A stretch of DNA of 64,000 nt from assembly GCA_963828415.1 (NCBI GenBank), contig CAWHEI010000001.1:558001-622000 (forward strand), read 5' to 3'. Of this stretch, positions 1 through 7,800 are shown piece after piece (the first letter of the stretch is position 1; every line of letters begins with the position of its first letter). Under the pieces are notes generated by a model. It made no database searches. It was not told the origin of the DNA and was given only the letters and a program-made list of their open reading frames with translations. The stretch is from Sva-07 sp963828415. GTDB lineage: Bacteria > Actinomycetota > Acidimicrobiia > Acidimicrobiales > Ilumatobacteraceae. A program made the position numbers and the translations under genes.

Positions 1-1
1 G

Positions 2-946
2 ACATCGAATGTCGGCATCTACGGCACGGGTCAGGCCTTCGAGGCGTTGCTGCTGCGGATGCGTTCGAACCCGTTGCCGGAATCACGGGACTACGCCGAC
101 TTGATGCTGCACGAGCTCCGCAAGGTCATTCCGAGCTTCCTGCGCCGTGTCGACCTTCCCGACCGTGGCGGCAAGTGGAGCGAGTACCTGGCCACCACTC
201 GAGACGACACCGCCGCGCTGGTGGACGACCTCTTCGGCTCGACCCCGGTCGAACCGGCGGCCGAAGTCGAACTCGTCGACTTCGATCCTGATGCCGAAGA
301 CAAGCTGCTCGCAGCGATCTGCTACTCCCACTCGACGCTGCCCGAGCATCAACTGCTCGAGCGTGTCCGCCAACTCGGCGTCGACGAGCGCGTGTCGCTG
401 ATTCGGGCATACGTGGGCGAGCGGGAGAATCGCCGTCACAAGCCCGGGCGCGCGTTCGAGCGGTCGTTCTACCGATTCGACGTACTGAGCGACTACGGCG
501 CCTTCCGCGACATGCAACGCCATCGCATGCTCACGATCGAATGGCAACGGCTCACACCGAACCACGGCTACACCAGACCCGAACTCGTGACCGAGGCCGG
601 ACTCGGCGGCGACTTCGACGAGGCGATGGAGCGTTCGGCCTCGCTGTACGACGCGCTGCAACCCGAGTTCCCGCAGCAAGCGTCCTACGCCGTCTCGATG
701 GCCTACCGCATGCGTTACGTGATGCAGTTCAACGCCCGTGAGGCGATCCACATGCTGGAGCTCCGCTCGTCGCCGCAGGGGCATCCCTCGTATCGCCGCG
801 TTGCGCTGGAGATGCATCGACTGATCGGCGAGCGAGCTGGACACCACGCCGTCGCGGCCGCCATGAACCACATGACCACGCACGCGCCCGAACTCGAACG
901 GCTCGAATCCGAGCGTCGCGCCGAAGCCCGTCGCGGAGGGATCTGA
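2..946 (+). CDS. ThyX-family (FAD-dependent thymidylate synthase-like) protein, 5' end cut off
   Basis: The open frame is already running at base 2 and ends at a TGA at 944-946, so the start lies outside the window and about 314 residues are visible. The visible part has a RDMQRHRM stretch followed by EWQRLTPNHGY, which resembles the RHR core of ThyX. Further on, NAREAIHMLELRSSPQGHP and a YRRVALEMHRLI helix match the C-terminal part of ThyX-like proteins. An upstream sub-domain (FRFD-like, FERSFYRF) suggests the long two-half actinobacterial form rather than the short canonical enzyme of about 250 residues. Canonical ThyX makes dTMP using FAD and methylenetetrahydrofolate; whether this long paralogue does so cannot be told from this part. 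Confidence 0.7.
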   Translation, partial: TSNVGIYGTGQAFEALLLRMRSNPLPESRDYADLMLHELRKVIPSFLRRVDLPDRGGKWSEYLATTRDDTAALVDDLFGSTPVEPAAEVELVDFDPDAEDKLLAAICYSHSTLPEHQLLERVRQLGVDERVSLIRAYVGERENRRHKPGRAFERSFYRFDVLSDYGAFRDMQRHRMLTIEWQRLTPNHGYTRPELVTEAGLGGDFDEAMERSASLYDALQPEFPQQASYAVSMAYRMRYVMQFNAREAIHMLELRSSPQGHPSYRRVALEMHRLIGERAGHHAVAAAMNHMTTHAPELERLESERRAEARRGGI

Positions 947-1063
947 ACCTCCCGAAAGGGGTGTGTGACGTGTGTCACATCGATGGGCTCCCGGACGGGC
1001 GGGCCACCACGCCTATGCTCCCGCCGCAACCCCCCGTACGCACGACGAGACCGAAACGACGAG

Positions 1064-1558
1064 ATGGCTGACGACGAGATCACTGAACCCGACGACACCC
1101 TCGAGGACGAGGTGACCGACGAGGAAGAGACCGAAGAGGATCTCGACGTCGATGACGACGATCTCGACCTGGATGACGACGAGGTCGCAGACGACGACGA
1201 TGACGACGACGTCGTCGATGGTGACGACGATGACGACGAAGATGCGGCCGATGCGGCACCGCGGACGAAGCGCAAGAAGCGTGCGTCCGACGATGACGAC
1301 GATGACGACGACGAATTGCTCACCGACGACGACGTCGAAGAGGATCTCGACAAGATCCTCAAGGACCGCATGGTCGCCGCAGACGATGACGACGACGAAG
1401 ATGATGACGACGAGCCCGATGTACGCGGCGAAGGCGGCGAGCGGCTCCAGCCGAAGCAGCAGGACGAGCAGCTGTGCTCATCGTGCTTCCTCCTCGTGAG
1501 GGCAAGTGCGCCGAACTGTCCTGTCGGCGATGACGACTGCCCGATCTTCTCGTCCTGA
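1064..1558 (+). CDS. Asp-rich DUF4193 family protein
   Basis: A protein of 164 residues starting at ATG 1064. Most of its first 125 residues are Asp or Glu in runs, broken by one basic patch (RTKRKKR). The C-terminal 35 residues carry a CSSC motif followed by an NCPVGDDDCPIF segment, which is the diagnostic end of actinobacterial DUF4193 proteins and probably binds zinc. DUF4193 members have no established function that I know of. The acid tract here is much longer than in mycobacterial or Streptomyces members. Translation may begin further upstream in frame (965), but that extension is basic and low-quality, so the ATG is preferred. Confidence 0.75.
   Translation: MADDEITEPDDTLEDEVTDEEETEEDLDVDDDDLDLDDDEVADDDDDDDVVDGDDDDDEDAADAAPRTKRKKRASDDDDDDDDELLTDDDVEEDLDKILKDRMVAADDDDDEDDDDEPDVRGEGGERLQPKQQDEQLCSSCFLLVRASAPNCPVGDDDCPIFSS
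1140..1420 (+). repeat. GAC/GAT codon low-complexity tract inside the DUF4193 gene
   Basis: Imperfect runs of GAC and GAT codons encode the poly-Asp blocks. Both codons alternate, so it is not a pure trinucleotide microsatellite, but the tract is repetitive enough to be length-variable between strains. Confidence 0.7.
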
Positions 1559-2066
1559 CGAGCCGAGGCCGGCGTTGGCCCGCCTCGTCGAGCTGGCGCT
1601 GATCGTGCCGATCGAAGTGAGCAGCCGACTGATCGAGGCGGTTCCCGCCGTTGTCGACAAGGTGCCTTCGGCGGCCGAACGCGTCAAGCGCGAGGTCGTG
1701 CTGGCTCGCTTCCTCGGCAAGATGGTGGTCGATCAAGGCGTGCGGGAACTGCGGATGCGGTTGACGTCGGACGAGCAGGCGCCGAGTAGGTCGGCCCTCG
1801 AGCAGGAGCACCTCCCTGGCACCGACGAGGTCGAGCCTGCCCGCGTCGACGCCGGCCCGCCCACCGAGGCTGCCACCGGCGATGTCCCTGACGTGTCGAC
1901 GTTGGCACTGGCCGACTACGACCATCTCTCATCGGCGCAGATCGTCGGAAAACTCGACGGGCTCGACGCAGCCGAACGACACGCGATCGAGCGCTACGAG
2001 GATGCGGGGCGACACCGTCGCACGATCCTGGGCAAGCTCGAGCAGCTCCGAACGGCGGACTGGTGA
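1530..2066 (+). CDS. Hypothetical helical protein
   Basis: About 178 residues from ATG 1530, which overlaps the DUF4193 gene by 29 bases; TTG 1575 just after that gene's stop is an alternative start. The N-terminal half is amphipathic helix (LARLVELALIVPIEVSSRLI), the middle is low-complexity and acidic. The last 45 residues form a helix-turn-helix-like pair of charged helices (IVGKLDGLDAAERHAIERYE, then RHRRTILGKLEQL) that recurs at the end of various actinobacterial proteins of unknown role. Its stop overlaps the next start (GTGA), so it is probably co-translated with the GNAT gene. No function can be assigned. Confidence 0.6.
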   Translation: MTTARSSRPDEPRPALARLVELALIVPIEVSSRLIEAVPAVVDKVPSAAERVKREVVLARFLGKMVVDQGVRELRMRLTSDEQAPSRSALEQEHLPGTDEVEPARVDAGPPTEAATGDVPDVSTLALADYDHLSSAQIVGKLDGLDAAERHAIERYEDAGRHRRTILGKLEQLRTADW

Positions 2067-2506
2067 TCGATCCGCTGGTTCGGCCGGCGACCGAGCACGA
2101 CCAGCACGAGCTGCGCCTCCTCGAACTCGAGGCACGGGCCGCACTGGTCGGCCAACGCGGTGGCGATCGATGGCTCGACGAGCATCCGTTGGTCGGCGAC
2201 GGGTGGGGTGAGCGCTGCGCAACTGCGGATGTCGTCGTCGGCACCATCGACGATGTCGTGATCGGCTATCTCGTCGCAGAACTCGGCGCCGACAAGATCG
2301 TTCGCATCGATCAGGTCTGGGTGACGCCGGAGGCCCGCGAACTCGGGTTCGGCGACGAGATGCTGGCCACCACCATCGCGTCGGCGAGCGCACGCGGAGC
2401 CATTGCAGTGGAAGGCCAAGCGCTGCCCGGCGACCGCCACACGAAGAACCTCTACGAGCGTGCCGGCATCGTCGCTCGGCTGATCACCACGTTCAAGACG
2501 CTCTGA
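2063..2506 (+). CDS. GNAT-family N-acetyltransferase
   Basis: A 147-residue single GNAT domain. A central strand (IVRIDQVWVTPEARELGFGDEMLATTI) matches the beta4/motif A region that holds the pyrophosphate of acetyl-CoA, although the usual R/Q-x-x-G-x-G/A loop is degenerate (ARELGFGD). The C-terminal strand-helix (VEGQALPGDRHTKNLYERAGI) matches motif B, ending in the typical NLYERAG. The substrate is unknown. GTG 2063 overlaps the preceding stop, indicating translational coupling. Confidence 0.75.
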   Translation: MIDPLVRPATEHDQHELRLLELEARAALVGQRGGDRWLDEHPLVGDGWGERCATADVVVGTIDDVVIGYLVAELGADKIVRIDQVWVTPEARELGFGDEMLATTIASASARGAIAVEGQALPGDRHTKNLYERAGIVARLITTFKTL

Positions 2507-2509
2507 GCG

Positions 2510-3295
2510 TCAGCGACCCTTCCACTGCGGAGGACGCTTCTCGATGAACGCCGTGAGACCTTCACCGATGTCCTCCGACCGCATCACGACGCCCATGGCA
2601 GCGTCGGTCATCTGCTTGAGCGTCTCGTCGCTCTCGGTGGCGGCTGCCAGCACGACCTTGCGACTCTCCCAGACGGCGAGCGGCGCCGCGGCGGTGATCT
2701 GACCGGCGAGTGCCAGCGCCTCGTTGGTTGCCTCGCCAGGCTCCACGAGGCGATTGACGAGTCCGAGCTCGTGGGCGCGCGCAGCGGAGAAGGGCTCACC
2801 CGTGAGAATCAGCTCCATCGCTGCATTGCGACCAATGGCACGTGGAAGGCGGAACAGCCCGCCCGCCCCGGCGACCAGATTGCGCTTGGCCTCGGCGAGA
2901 CCGAACGACGAGCGAGTGGTGGCAACGACCAGATCGGCGGCCAGCACGATCTCACAACCGCCGGCCGTGGCCAGTCCGTCGACCGCCACGATCACGGGCT
3001 TCTTGCGCTCGCGGTAGGCGAAGCCGGCGAAACCCCCACGCTCGGTCATCAGCGAGCCACCAGCTCCCGAGTTGATGGCCTTCAGGTCGGCGCCGGCGCA
3101 GAACACGGGGCGTTCCTGACCTTCGGTGTTGGCCTGGATGATCCCCACCCAGATGTCGTCATCCGCCTCCATCTGGTCGATGGCGGCCTCCATGGCCTGC
3201 GCCACGTCGCCGTTGACCGCATTGCGGGCATCGGGGCGATTGAGGGTGATCAGCGCGACACGGTCGCGTGCTTCGTAGGTGACGATCTCGGACAT
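2510..3295 (-). CDS. Enoyl-CoA hydratase/isomerase (crotonase) family protein
   Basis: A 261-residue crotonase-fold protein of normal family length. The first oxyanion-hole segment is FCAGADLK (about residues 66-73) and the second is GLATAGGCEIVLAADLVVAT, the CoA-thioester binding pair that defines the superfamily. The catalytic-loop region reads AEAKRNLVAGAGGLFRLPRAIG. Expected role: hydration or isomerisation of an acyl-CoA in fatty-acid or branched-chain catabolism; the exact substrate is not visible. It converges with the GNAT gene (3 bp between stops). A TACGAT -10 box lies 8 nt before the ATG (3304-3309), suggesting a leaderless mRNA. Confidence 0.85.
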   Translation of the reverse strand: MSEIVTYEARDRVALITLNRPDARNAVNGDVAQAMEAAIDQMEADDDIWVGIIQANTEGQERPVFCAGADLKAINSGAGGSLMTERGGFAGFAYRERKKPVIVAVDGLATAGGCEIVLAADLVVATTRSSFGLAEAKRNLVAGAGGLFRLPRAIGRNAAMELILTGEPFSAARAHELGLVNRLVEPGEATNEALALAGQITAAAPLAVWESRKVVLAAATESDETLKQMTDAAMGVVMRSEDIGEGLTAFIEKRPPQWKGR

Positions 3296-3339
3296 GGCCG
3301 AGGATCGTACGCGCTGGATCGACAGGCGAGCGAACCCGC

Positions 3340-4980
3340 TCAGTCGGTGGATGCCGACGGCTCGTCGACGACGGGCATGTCGTCAGCAGCGGCTGGCTCG
3401 GGACTCGCCTCGACTGGTGCAGCTTCGACTGGTGCGGCTTCTGCGGGTGCGGGCTCGGCTGGCGTTGGCTCGGCCTCGACTGATGCTGCCTCGGCCGGTG
3501 CAGTCTCGACGTCGGCCTGTGTGGCCTCCGGCTCTGCTGGTGCTGCTTCGACTTCGGCCGGTGCTGCCCCCGCGTCGACTGCGTCGGGCGCCTTGTCGGC
3601 TGGTGCTGCCTCGGTCTGCACGGGTGCAGCCGCTTGATCGCCTGCCGGACGCGAGCGTTCGTTGGGACGGCCACCCTTCCCGCCGGATCGATCGTTCTTG
3701 CCGCCGGAGCGGCCGTCCTTGTTGCGGTCACCTCGCCCGTCCTTGCGGGGCGGGCCGGCGCGCAGTGGCTTGGGCTTGGGTGTGCCAGCCGGAATCTCGA
3801 CGCCGAGCAGCGCGGCGATCTGCGGCAGGGCCGGACCCAGTCGCAACGTCGTCGCCTTGAGATCATCGGTGATGACCGTCGGAGCGGTCGTCGGGGTGAC
3901 CAGTGTGCGAACGGGCGAGAACGCTGCCGCTTCGAGTACTGCGATCCAGCGATCGGCCGGGTCGTCGGGTGCGAGCGCCGCCGTCGCTGCCTCGCCGAGG
4001 CGGCGCGCGAGGTCGGGCGGGAACATCACGCCCGCCTTGGGCGGCTGCGACGACAGACGCAAGGCGCGAATGACACGACCGACACCGATGGCAGCATCGA
4101 TGTCACCGAACCACAGCGTGAGTTCTTCTTCCTGTTTGCGAACGAGTGATGCACGCAGGTCGTCGGCAACGGCACGTGTCGACTCGTCGCGAGCGACGAT
4201 CGGATCATCGCCAGCAGCCACGACACTGCGAAGATCGCGCAGGTCGAGGTGTTCCATCTGACGCTGGGCGGCCTCGGCCCGATCGAGCCATTCCGCCACG
4301 CGCAGCTTGGGCAACATGTCCTCGGCCATCTTGACGACCGACGCTTCGGGCATGGTCGGCTGTCCCGCTGCTTCGAGCCGGGTGTTCTCCTCTTTGACGC
4401 GAGCGCGCACCGCCGACATGCCTTGCAGGGCCATTTCGGCGATCGGCCGCTGCTCCTCGGGGAGGTCGGCGAGCACCGCGTTGCGGCGTGCCTTGCCCGG
4501 CCGCAAGCGCTTGGGCTTCGGACGCTGCGGCAACTCGGGCGGTGCTTCGAAGTGGGGACGCTGACGACGCTGATCCGAGCGGCCCTTGCCGTCACCGTCT
4601 CGGGCACCGTCACGTCCGCCTGGACGGCGGCCACCATCACGCTTGTTGTCGCGCCGCCCGCGTCCATCACGGTCGTCACGACGGTCGCTGCGGTCGCGCT
4701 TGGCGCGAGTCTCGATGACCGCCTCGAAGGGCTTCTCGCTGGGCAGCAGCTCGAGGATGTTCGCATCCTCGGCCTTCTGGCGGCTGTGCACGATCGACTG
4801 GATCTCGATGCCGTCGAGCATCTGCTCGACCTCGACCTTGAGAATGTCGCCCACGGCTGAACCGGGCGGGAGCAAGCTGCCGTCCATCTGCCCGTTGGGC
4901 TTGCGGGCGCCAGCGGCGCGCCAGGTCCAAGAGCCATCGGCGAGCGCGCTCGTCAGCTCGATGTCGATCCGTCGGGACAT
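3340..4980 (-). CDS. Large hypothetical protein with RD/RG-rich linker and PAE-repeat tail
   Basis: About 546 residues from ATG 4980, with a TACCGT -10 box 7 nt upstream (4988-4993). Residues 1-75 form a compact, probably beta-rich domain (GSWTWRAAGARKP, then VGDILKVEVEQMLDGIEIQ) reminiscent of a small OB-like or barrel fold. Residues about 90-150 are rich in RD/RG/KR like RNA-binding tails. Residues 165-380 form an alpha-helical domain. The last 130 residues are a basic GK/GR linker followed by degenerate A/P/E repeats. I do not recognise the family. The layout (small barrel, RGG-like tract, helical domain) would fit an RNA- or ribosome-associated protein, but that is only inference. Confidence 0.7.
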   Translation of the reverse strand: MSRRIDIELTSALADGSWTWRAAGARKPNGQMDGSLLPPGSAVGDILKVEVEQMLDGIEIQSIVHSRQKAEDANILELLPSEKPFEAVIETRAKRDRSDRRDDRDGRGRRDNKRDGGRRPGGRDGARDGDGKGRSDQRRQRPHFEAPPELPQRPKPKRLRPGKARRNAVLADLPEEQRPIAEMALQGMSAVRARVKEENTRLEAAGQPTMPEASVVKMAEDMLPKLRVAEWLDRAEAAQRQMEHLDLRDLRSVVAAGDDPIVARDESTRAVADDLRASLVRKQEEELTLWFGDIDAAIGVGRVIRALRLSSQPPKAGVMFPPDLARRLGEAATAALAPDDPADRWIAVLEAAAFSPVRTLVTPTTAPTVITDDLKATTLRLGPALPQIAALLGVEIPAGTPKPKPLRAGPPRKDGRGDRNKDGRSGGKNDRSGGKGGRPNERSRPAGDQAAAPVQTEAAPADKAPDAVDAGAAPAEVEAAPAEPEATQADVETAPAEAASVEAEPTPAEPAPAEAAPVEAAPVEASPEPAAADDMPVVDEPSASTD

Positions 4981-5059
4981 TCGGGCAACGGTACCGGTTC
5001 CGGGCAGGAGAACTTCAACGAGTCTGTGCTGACCCACCCGTGCAGGTACCGTGCCGCCG

Positions 5060-5578
5060 ATGGCTGTCTATGCACTCGGCGAGTTGGAACCCTCGATCGA
5101 CTCGTCCGCGTTCATCCATCCCGATGCGGTGATCATCGGGGCGGTCACGGTCGGCGCCCACTCGTCGGTGTGGCCCGGTGCCGTCCTGCGTGGCGACGGT
5201 GGCGACATTCGAATCGGTGCTCGCACGAGCGTGCAGGACAACGCCGTGCTCCACACCACCCCTGACTGGCCCACCGTGGTGGGCGACGGCTGCGTGCTGG
5301 GGCATCTCATCCATCTCGAGGGCTGCACGATCGAAGACGACGTCCTGATCGGCAACGCCGCCATGGTGCTGCACCGATCGGTCATCCACAGCGGAGCGAT
5401 CGTGGCCGCCAACTCAGTCGTGCTCAACGACATCGACGTTCCTTCCGGAGCGTTGGCCGCCGGGTCGCCGGCGGTGATCAAGCCCGACCGCGCCGACATC
5501 GACTACATCCGTACCAGCGCCGGACACTATGTGGAGCGAATCGCGCAGTACCGCACGTCGCTCCGACGGCTCGACTGA
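5060..5578 (+). CDS. Gamma-carbonic-anhydrase-like left-handed beta-helix protein
   Basis: A 172-residue hexapeptide-repeat protein of the YrdA/PaaY/Cam group. Landmarks are VWPGAVLRGDGGDIRIGARTSVQDNAVLH followed by LGHLIHLEGCTIEDDVLIGNAAMVL. In characterised gamma-CAs the metal is held by three His; here the first (LHTT, His65) and second (GH, His82) are present, but the third position (usually LHGC) reads LEGC, with another His at 85. Metal binding may therefore be altered. ATG 5060 is chosen over GTG 5051 because a TACCGT -10 box (5047-5052) is 7 nt before it. It overlaps prmA by one base. Confidence 0.8.
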   Translation: MAVYALGELEPSIDSSAFIHPDAVIIGAVTVGAHSSVWPGAVLRGDGGDIRIGARTSVQDNAVLHTTPDWPTVVGDGCVLGHLIHLEGCTIEDDVLIGNAAMVLHRSVIHSGAIVAANSVVLNDIDVPSGALAAGSPAVIKPDRADIDYIRTSAGHYVERIAQYRTSLRRLD

Positions 5579-6390
5579 TGCGCGCATTCGTCGTCACGGT
5601 GTCGATCGACGAGGTCGAACTCGCCTCCGACCTGCTGTGGCAGCTCGGCGTGCGTGCAATCGAGGAGCGCGCCGGCGAAGACGGTCATGTCGAATTGTGG
5701 ACGGCGGTCGGCGACGAGGCCGAGGCAGCCGATCGAGCGACAACAGCGCTGGGGGAGCGGTGGCCGACTCGCATCGTCGAGGTCGCCGACGACGCCGCGG
5801 ATACGTGGCGAGAGTTCGCCGCCCCGATGTGGGTCGACGACGGACTCGTCGTGGTTCCCGCTTGGCAACAGCACGCGTTCGACGAGGAGGTCGTGGCGAT
5901 CGACATCGAGCCTGGTGGCGCGTTCGGCCTCGGTGATCATCCCACGACGCTGCTGTCGCTCCGTGCGGCGCGTCGACACCTCGGGGTGGGTCGAGACGTG
6001 CTCGACGTCGGCTGTGGTACCGGGGTGATCGCCGTCATGGCAGCGCTGATCGGTGCGAGCCACGTCCGAGCAGTGGATGTCGCGAGCGCCGCTGTCGAAG
6101 CGACACGTGACAATGCGGCACGCAACGGGGTTGCCGGTCGCATCGACGTCGACTCGACGGAGGCGGGTGCCCTCGAGGGACAGTTTCACCTGGTGGTGGC
6201 CAACATTCTTGCTCCGACGCTGATCGACCTCGCCGACGATCTACGACGGCTCACCGCTCGGGATGGGCGGCTGGTGATCAGTGGCATCCTCGCCGATCGC
6301 CACGACCACGTCCTCGCTGCGCTGGCGCCCATGCTCGCCGAACGAACCGACGTGCTCGACGGCTGGGCCGCCGTCACCCTCCGGCACTGA
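5578..6390 (+). CDS. prmA: Ribosomal protein L11 methyltransferase
   Basis: 270 residues, normal for PrmA. An N-terminal ferredoxin-like region begins RAFVVTVSIDEVELASDLLW. The middle has FGLGDHPTTLLSLRA, the PrmA hallmark before the SAM site (usually GTG.H.TT). The SAM motif I is LDVGCGTGVIAVMAALIGA (about residues 142-160), and the post-motif VVANILAPTLIDLA is the substrate-side NILA loop specific to PrmA. It methylates L11 on lysines and the N-terminus in bacteria. Its ATG overlaps the stop of the upstream gene (ATGA), so it is translated from the same mRNA. Confidence 0.88.
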   Translation: MRAFVVTVSIDEVELASDLLWQLGVRAIEERAGEDGHVELWTAVGDEAEAADRATTALGERWPTRIVEVADDAADTWREFAAPMWVDDGLVVVPAWQQHAFDEEVVAIDIEPGGAFGLGDHPTTLLSLRAARRHLGVGRDVLDVGCGTGVIAVMAALIGASHVRAVDVASAAVEATRDNAARNGVAGRIDVDSTEAGALEGQFHLVVANILAPTLIDLADDLRRLTARDGRLVISGILADRHDHVLAALAPMLAERTDVLDGWAAVTLRH

Positions 6391-6415
6391 CACTCGCCGC
6401 CGCCTGATCGCCAAC

Positions 6416-6453
6416 GATGAGCCAACCGACCGGATACGGCGGTTTCGCTCATC
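6416..6453. repeat. REP-like palindromic element, copy 1
   Basis: A 38-bp unit with left arm GATGAGCCAA and right arm TTCGCTCATC (one C-C mismatch), central CCG-GATA-CGG mini-hairpin, flanked by C and G. Lies in the 131-bp gap between the convergent ends of prmA and the ribokinase-like gene. First of a pair with copy 2 at exactly 61 bp. Confidence 0.9.
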
Positions 6454-6476
6454 GCGACCCGTTCGAGGCCCTCACC

Positions 6477-6514
6477 GATGAGCGAGGCGACCGGATACGG
6501 CGGTTTCGCTCATC
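6477..6514. repeat. REP-like palindromic element, copy 2
   Basis: Same 38-bp unit as copy 1 and in the same orientation; left arm GATGAGCGAG, right arm TTCGCTCATC (last pair is G-T). The 23-nt spacer to copy 1 begins GCGACC and ends CTCACC, much like the spacer of the 43.3-kb pair. Confidence 0.9.
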
Positions 6515-6521
6515 GCTGCGA

Positions 6522-7382
6522 TCACACGAGCGCCCGTACCTGGTCGGCGTGGGGCAGGGAAGCGACGGCGCCTGCTGTGGTCGTGGCGAGCGCGCCCGCG
6601 GCAGCCGCGTAGCGAACTGCGCTGGGCAGGTCGTCGCCGGCGGCGAGTCGGGCGGCGAGTGCGCCGCAGAACGCGTCGCCGGCGCCGGTGGTATCGACGG
6701 GCGTGACCGGGAAGGCGGGCTGCGTCCACTGCTCAGGCACTCCGTCGACCATCTGCACGACATCGACTCCCGCTGCACCGCGCGTGGTGACCACGGCACC
6801 GACGCCATGGCCGAGCAGCGCGTCGACATCGCCGATCAGCGCCAGCTCGTGTTCGTTCGGGATCACGACGTCACAGAGCTCGAGCAACTCGACGGGCAAC
6901 GGTTGCGCCGGTGCAGGGTTGAGGATCGTGCGGGCGCCGCGACTGCGGGCGGAACGGAAGGCGGCGATCACCGTGGCGATCGGAATCTCGAGTTGGGCGA
7001 TCACGATGCGGGCGTCGAGCGGCGACTCGACCAGCACGAATGCGTTCGCTCCCGGCACCACGACGATCGAGTTCTCGGCCCGCTCGTCGACGGTGATCAA
7101 CGCTCGGCCAGTCGGGCCGTTCACGACGGCGACCCCGGAGACGTCGATCCCCTCGGCCTCGGCGAGCGCGCACAGCTGTCGACCGGCGTCGTCATCGCCG
7201 ACCGCGGCGACGAGCGCCACCGAGGCTCCCGATCGTGCTGCGGCGACCGCTTGATTCAGGCCTTTGCCGCCTGCGTGCTCGGCGTAGTCGGTACCCGAGA
7301 CGGTTTCACCTGGCCCGGGAAGGCGATGCGTGGTGGCGACGAGATCGAGGTTGACGCTGCCGACGACGGCGACGTCGAACAC
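6522..7382 (-). CDS. PfkB-family sugar kinase, ribokinase-like
   Basis: 286 residues, typical of ribokinase. The N-terminal PfkB signature reads VVGSVNLDLV then AGGKGLNQAVAAARSGA, the substrate-binding GGKG.NQA box. The C-terminal signature is DTTGAGDAFCGALAARLAAG, with the catalytic Asp in GAGDAF. IPNEHELALI matches the NE.E motif that binds Mg-phosphate in ribokinases. It would phosphorylate ribose or a nucleoside/sugar. It starts with GTG directly after the TGA of the whiB gene (no bases between), so it is translated as the second gene of a WhiB-kinase mRNA. Confidence 0.85.
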   Translation of the reverse strand: MFDVAVVGSVNLDLVATTHRLPGPGETVSGTDYAEHAGGKGLNQAVAAARSGASVALVAAVGDDDAGRQLCALAEAEGIDVSGVAVVNGPTGRALITVDERAENSIVVVPGANAFVLVESPLDARIVIAQLEIPIATVIAAFRSARSRGARTILNPAPAQPLPVELLELCDVVIPNEHELALIGDVDALLGHGVGAVVTTRGAAGVDVVQMVDGVPEQWTQPAFPVTPVDTTGAGDAFCGALAARLAAGDDLPSAVRYAAAAGALATTTAGAVASLPHADQVRALV

Positions 7383-7679
7383 TCAGCTCGCTCGGGCGCG
7401 GATGCCGATCGGGGCGATCAGGCGGAATCCGGCAGCGTGGCGCTCGTCCTCGGACTCGCCGCCCCAGAAGCCGTACTCGTGGTTTCGGCGGGCGAACTCG
7501 ACGCAGTCGACGCGGACCGAACACCCCGCACATACTTCCTGAGCTGCGGCTTCGCGTCGCTCACGGGCCTGCGGGCGTTCCGCAGCCGTCGGGAAGAACA
7601 GATGAGTCAACCCCTTGCATGCGCCGTGGCGCATCCAATCGTCATCGGTTGCGATGCGGTCGAGTTCGATGGCCGACAT
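7383..7679 (-). CDS. WhiB-family iron-sulfur transcriptional regulator
   Basis: 98 residues. Four Cys at 21, 50, 53 and 59 (C-x28-C-x2-C-x5-C) form the WhiB [4Fe-4S] ligand set. They are followed by the G-F-W-G-G turn (YGFWGGESEDER), the invariant WhiB signature that contacts sigma factor region 4, and a short basic tail (RLIAPIGIRARAS). WhiB proteins are actinobacterial redox- or NO-sensitive regulators. A good promoter lies 61 bp upstream, giving a real 5' leader unlike most genes here. The coupled downstream gene is the ribokinase-like kinase. Confidence 0.92.
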   Translation of the reverse strand: MSAIELDRIATDDDWMRHGACKGLTHLFFPTAAERPQARERREAAAQEVCAGCSVRVDCVEFARRNHEYGFWGGESEDERHAAGFRLIAPIGIRARAS

Positions 7680-7739
7680 GTACTCACACCCCCGTGTGGA
7701 GAGCCCCTGCCCGACGCCGATCGACCCCGAGCGGTCAGC

Positions 7740-7768
7740 AGACTAAATCGAATCGACTGCCGAGTCAA
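7740..7768 (-). promoter_or_regulatory. Promoter of the whiB-kinase operon
   Basis: On the minus strand TTGACT (7763-7768) and TAGTCT (7740-7745) are separated by 17 bp, close to the primary-sigma consensus. The predicted 5' leader of about 55 nt contains a GGGGGTG ribosome-binding site before the whiB ATG. Confidence 0.65.
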
Positions 7769-7800
7769 TTGCATCAAGCAATGAATTTCGAGAACTTCGG

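Noticed and set aside
1140..1420. Asp-rich tract as an antitoxin or DNA-mimic system.
   Set aside because: No toxin-like partner is next to it and the C-terminal Cys motif fits DUF4193.
6417..7784. Long plus-strand open frame over the ribokinase and WhiB genes.
   Set aside because: It is antisense to two well-supported genes, has Arg/Gly-rich composition without motifs and begins inside the repeats.
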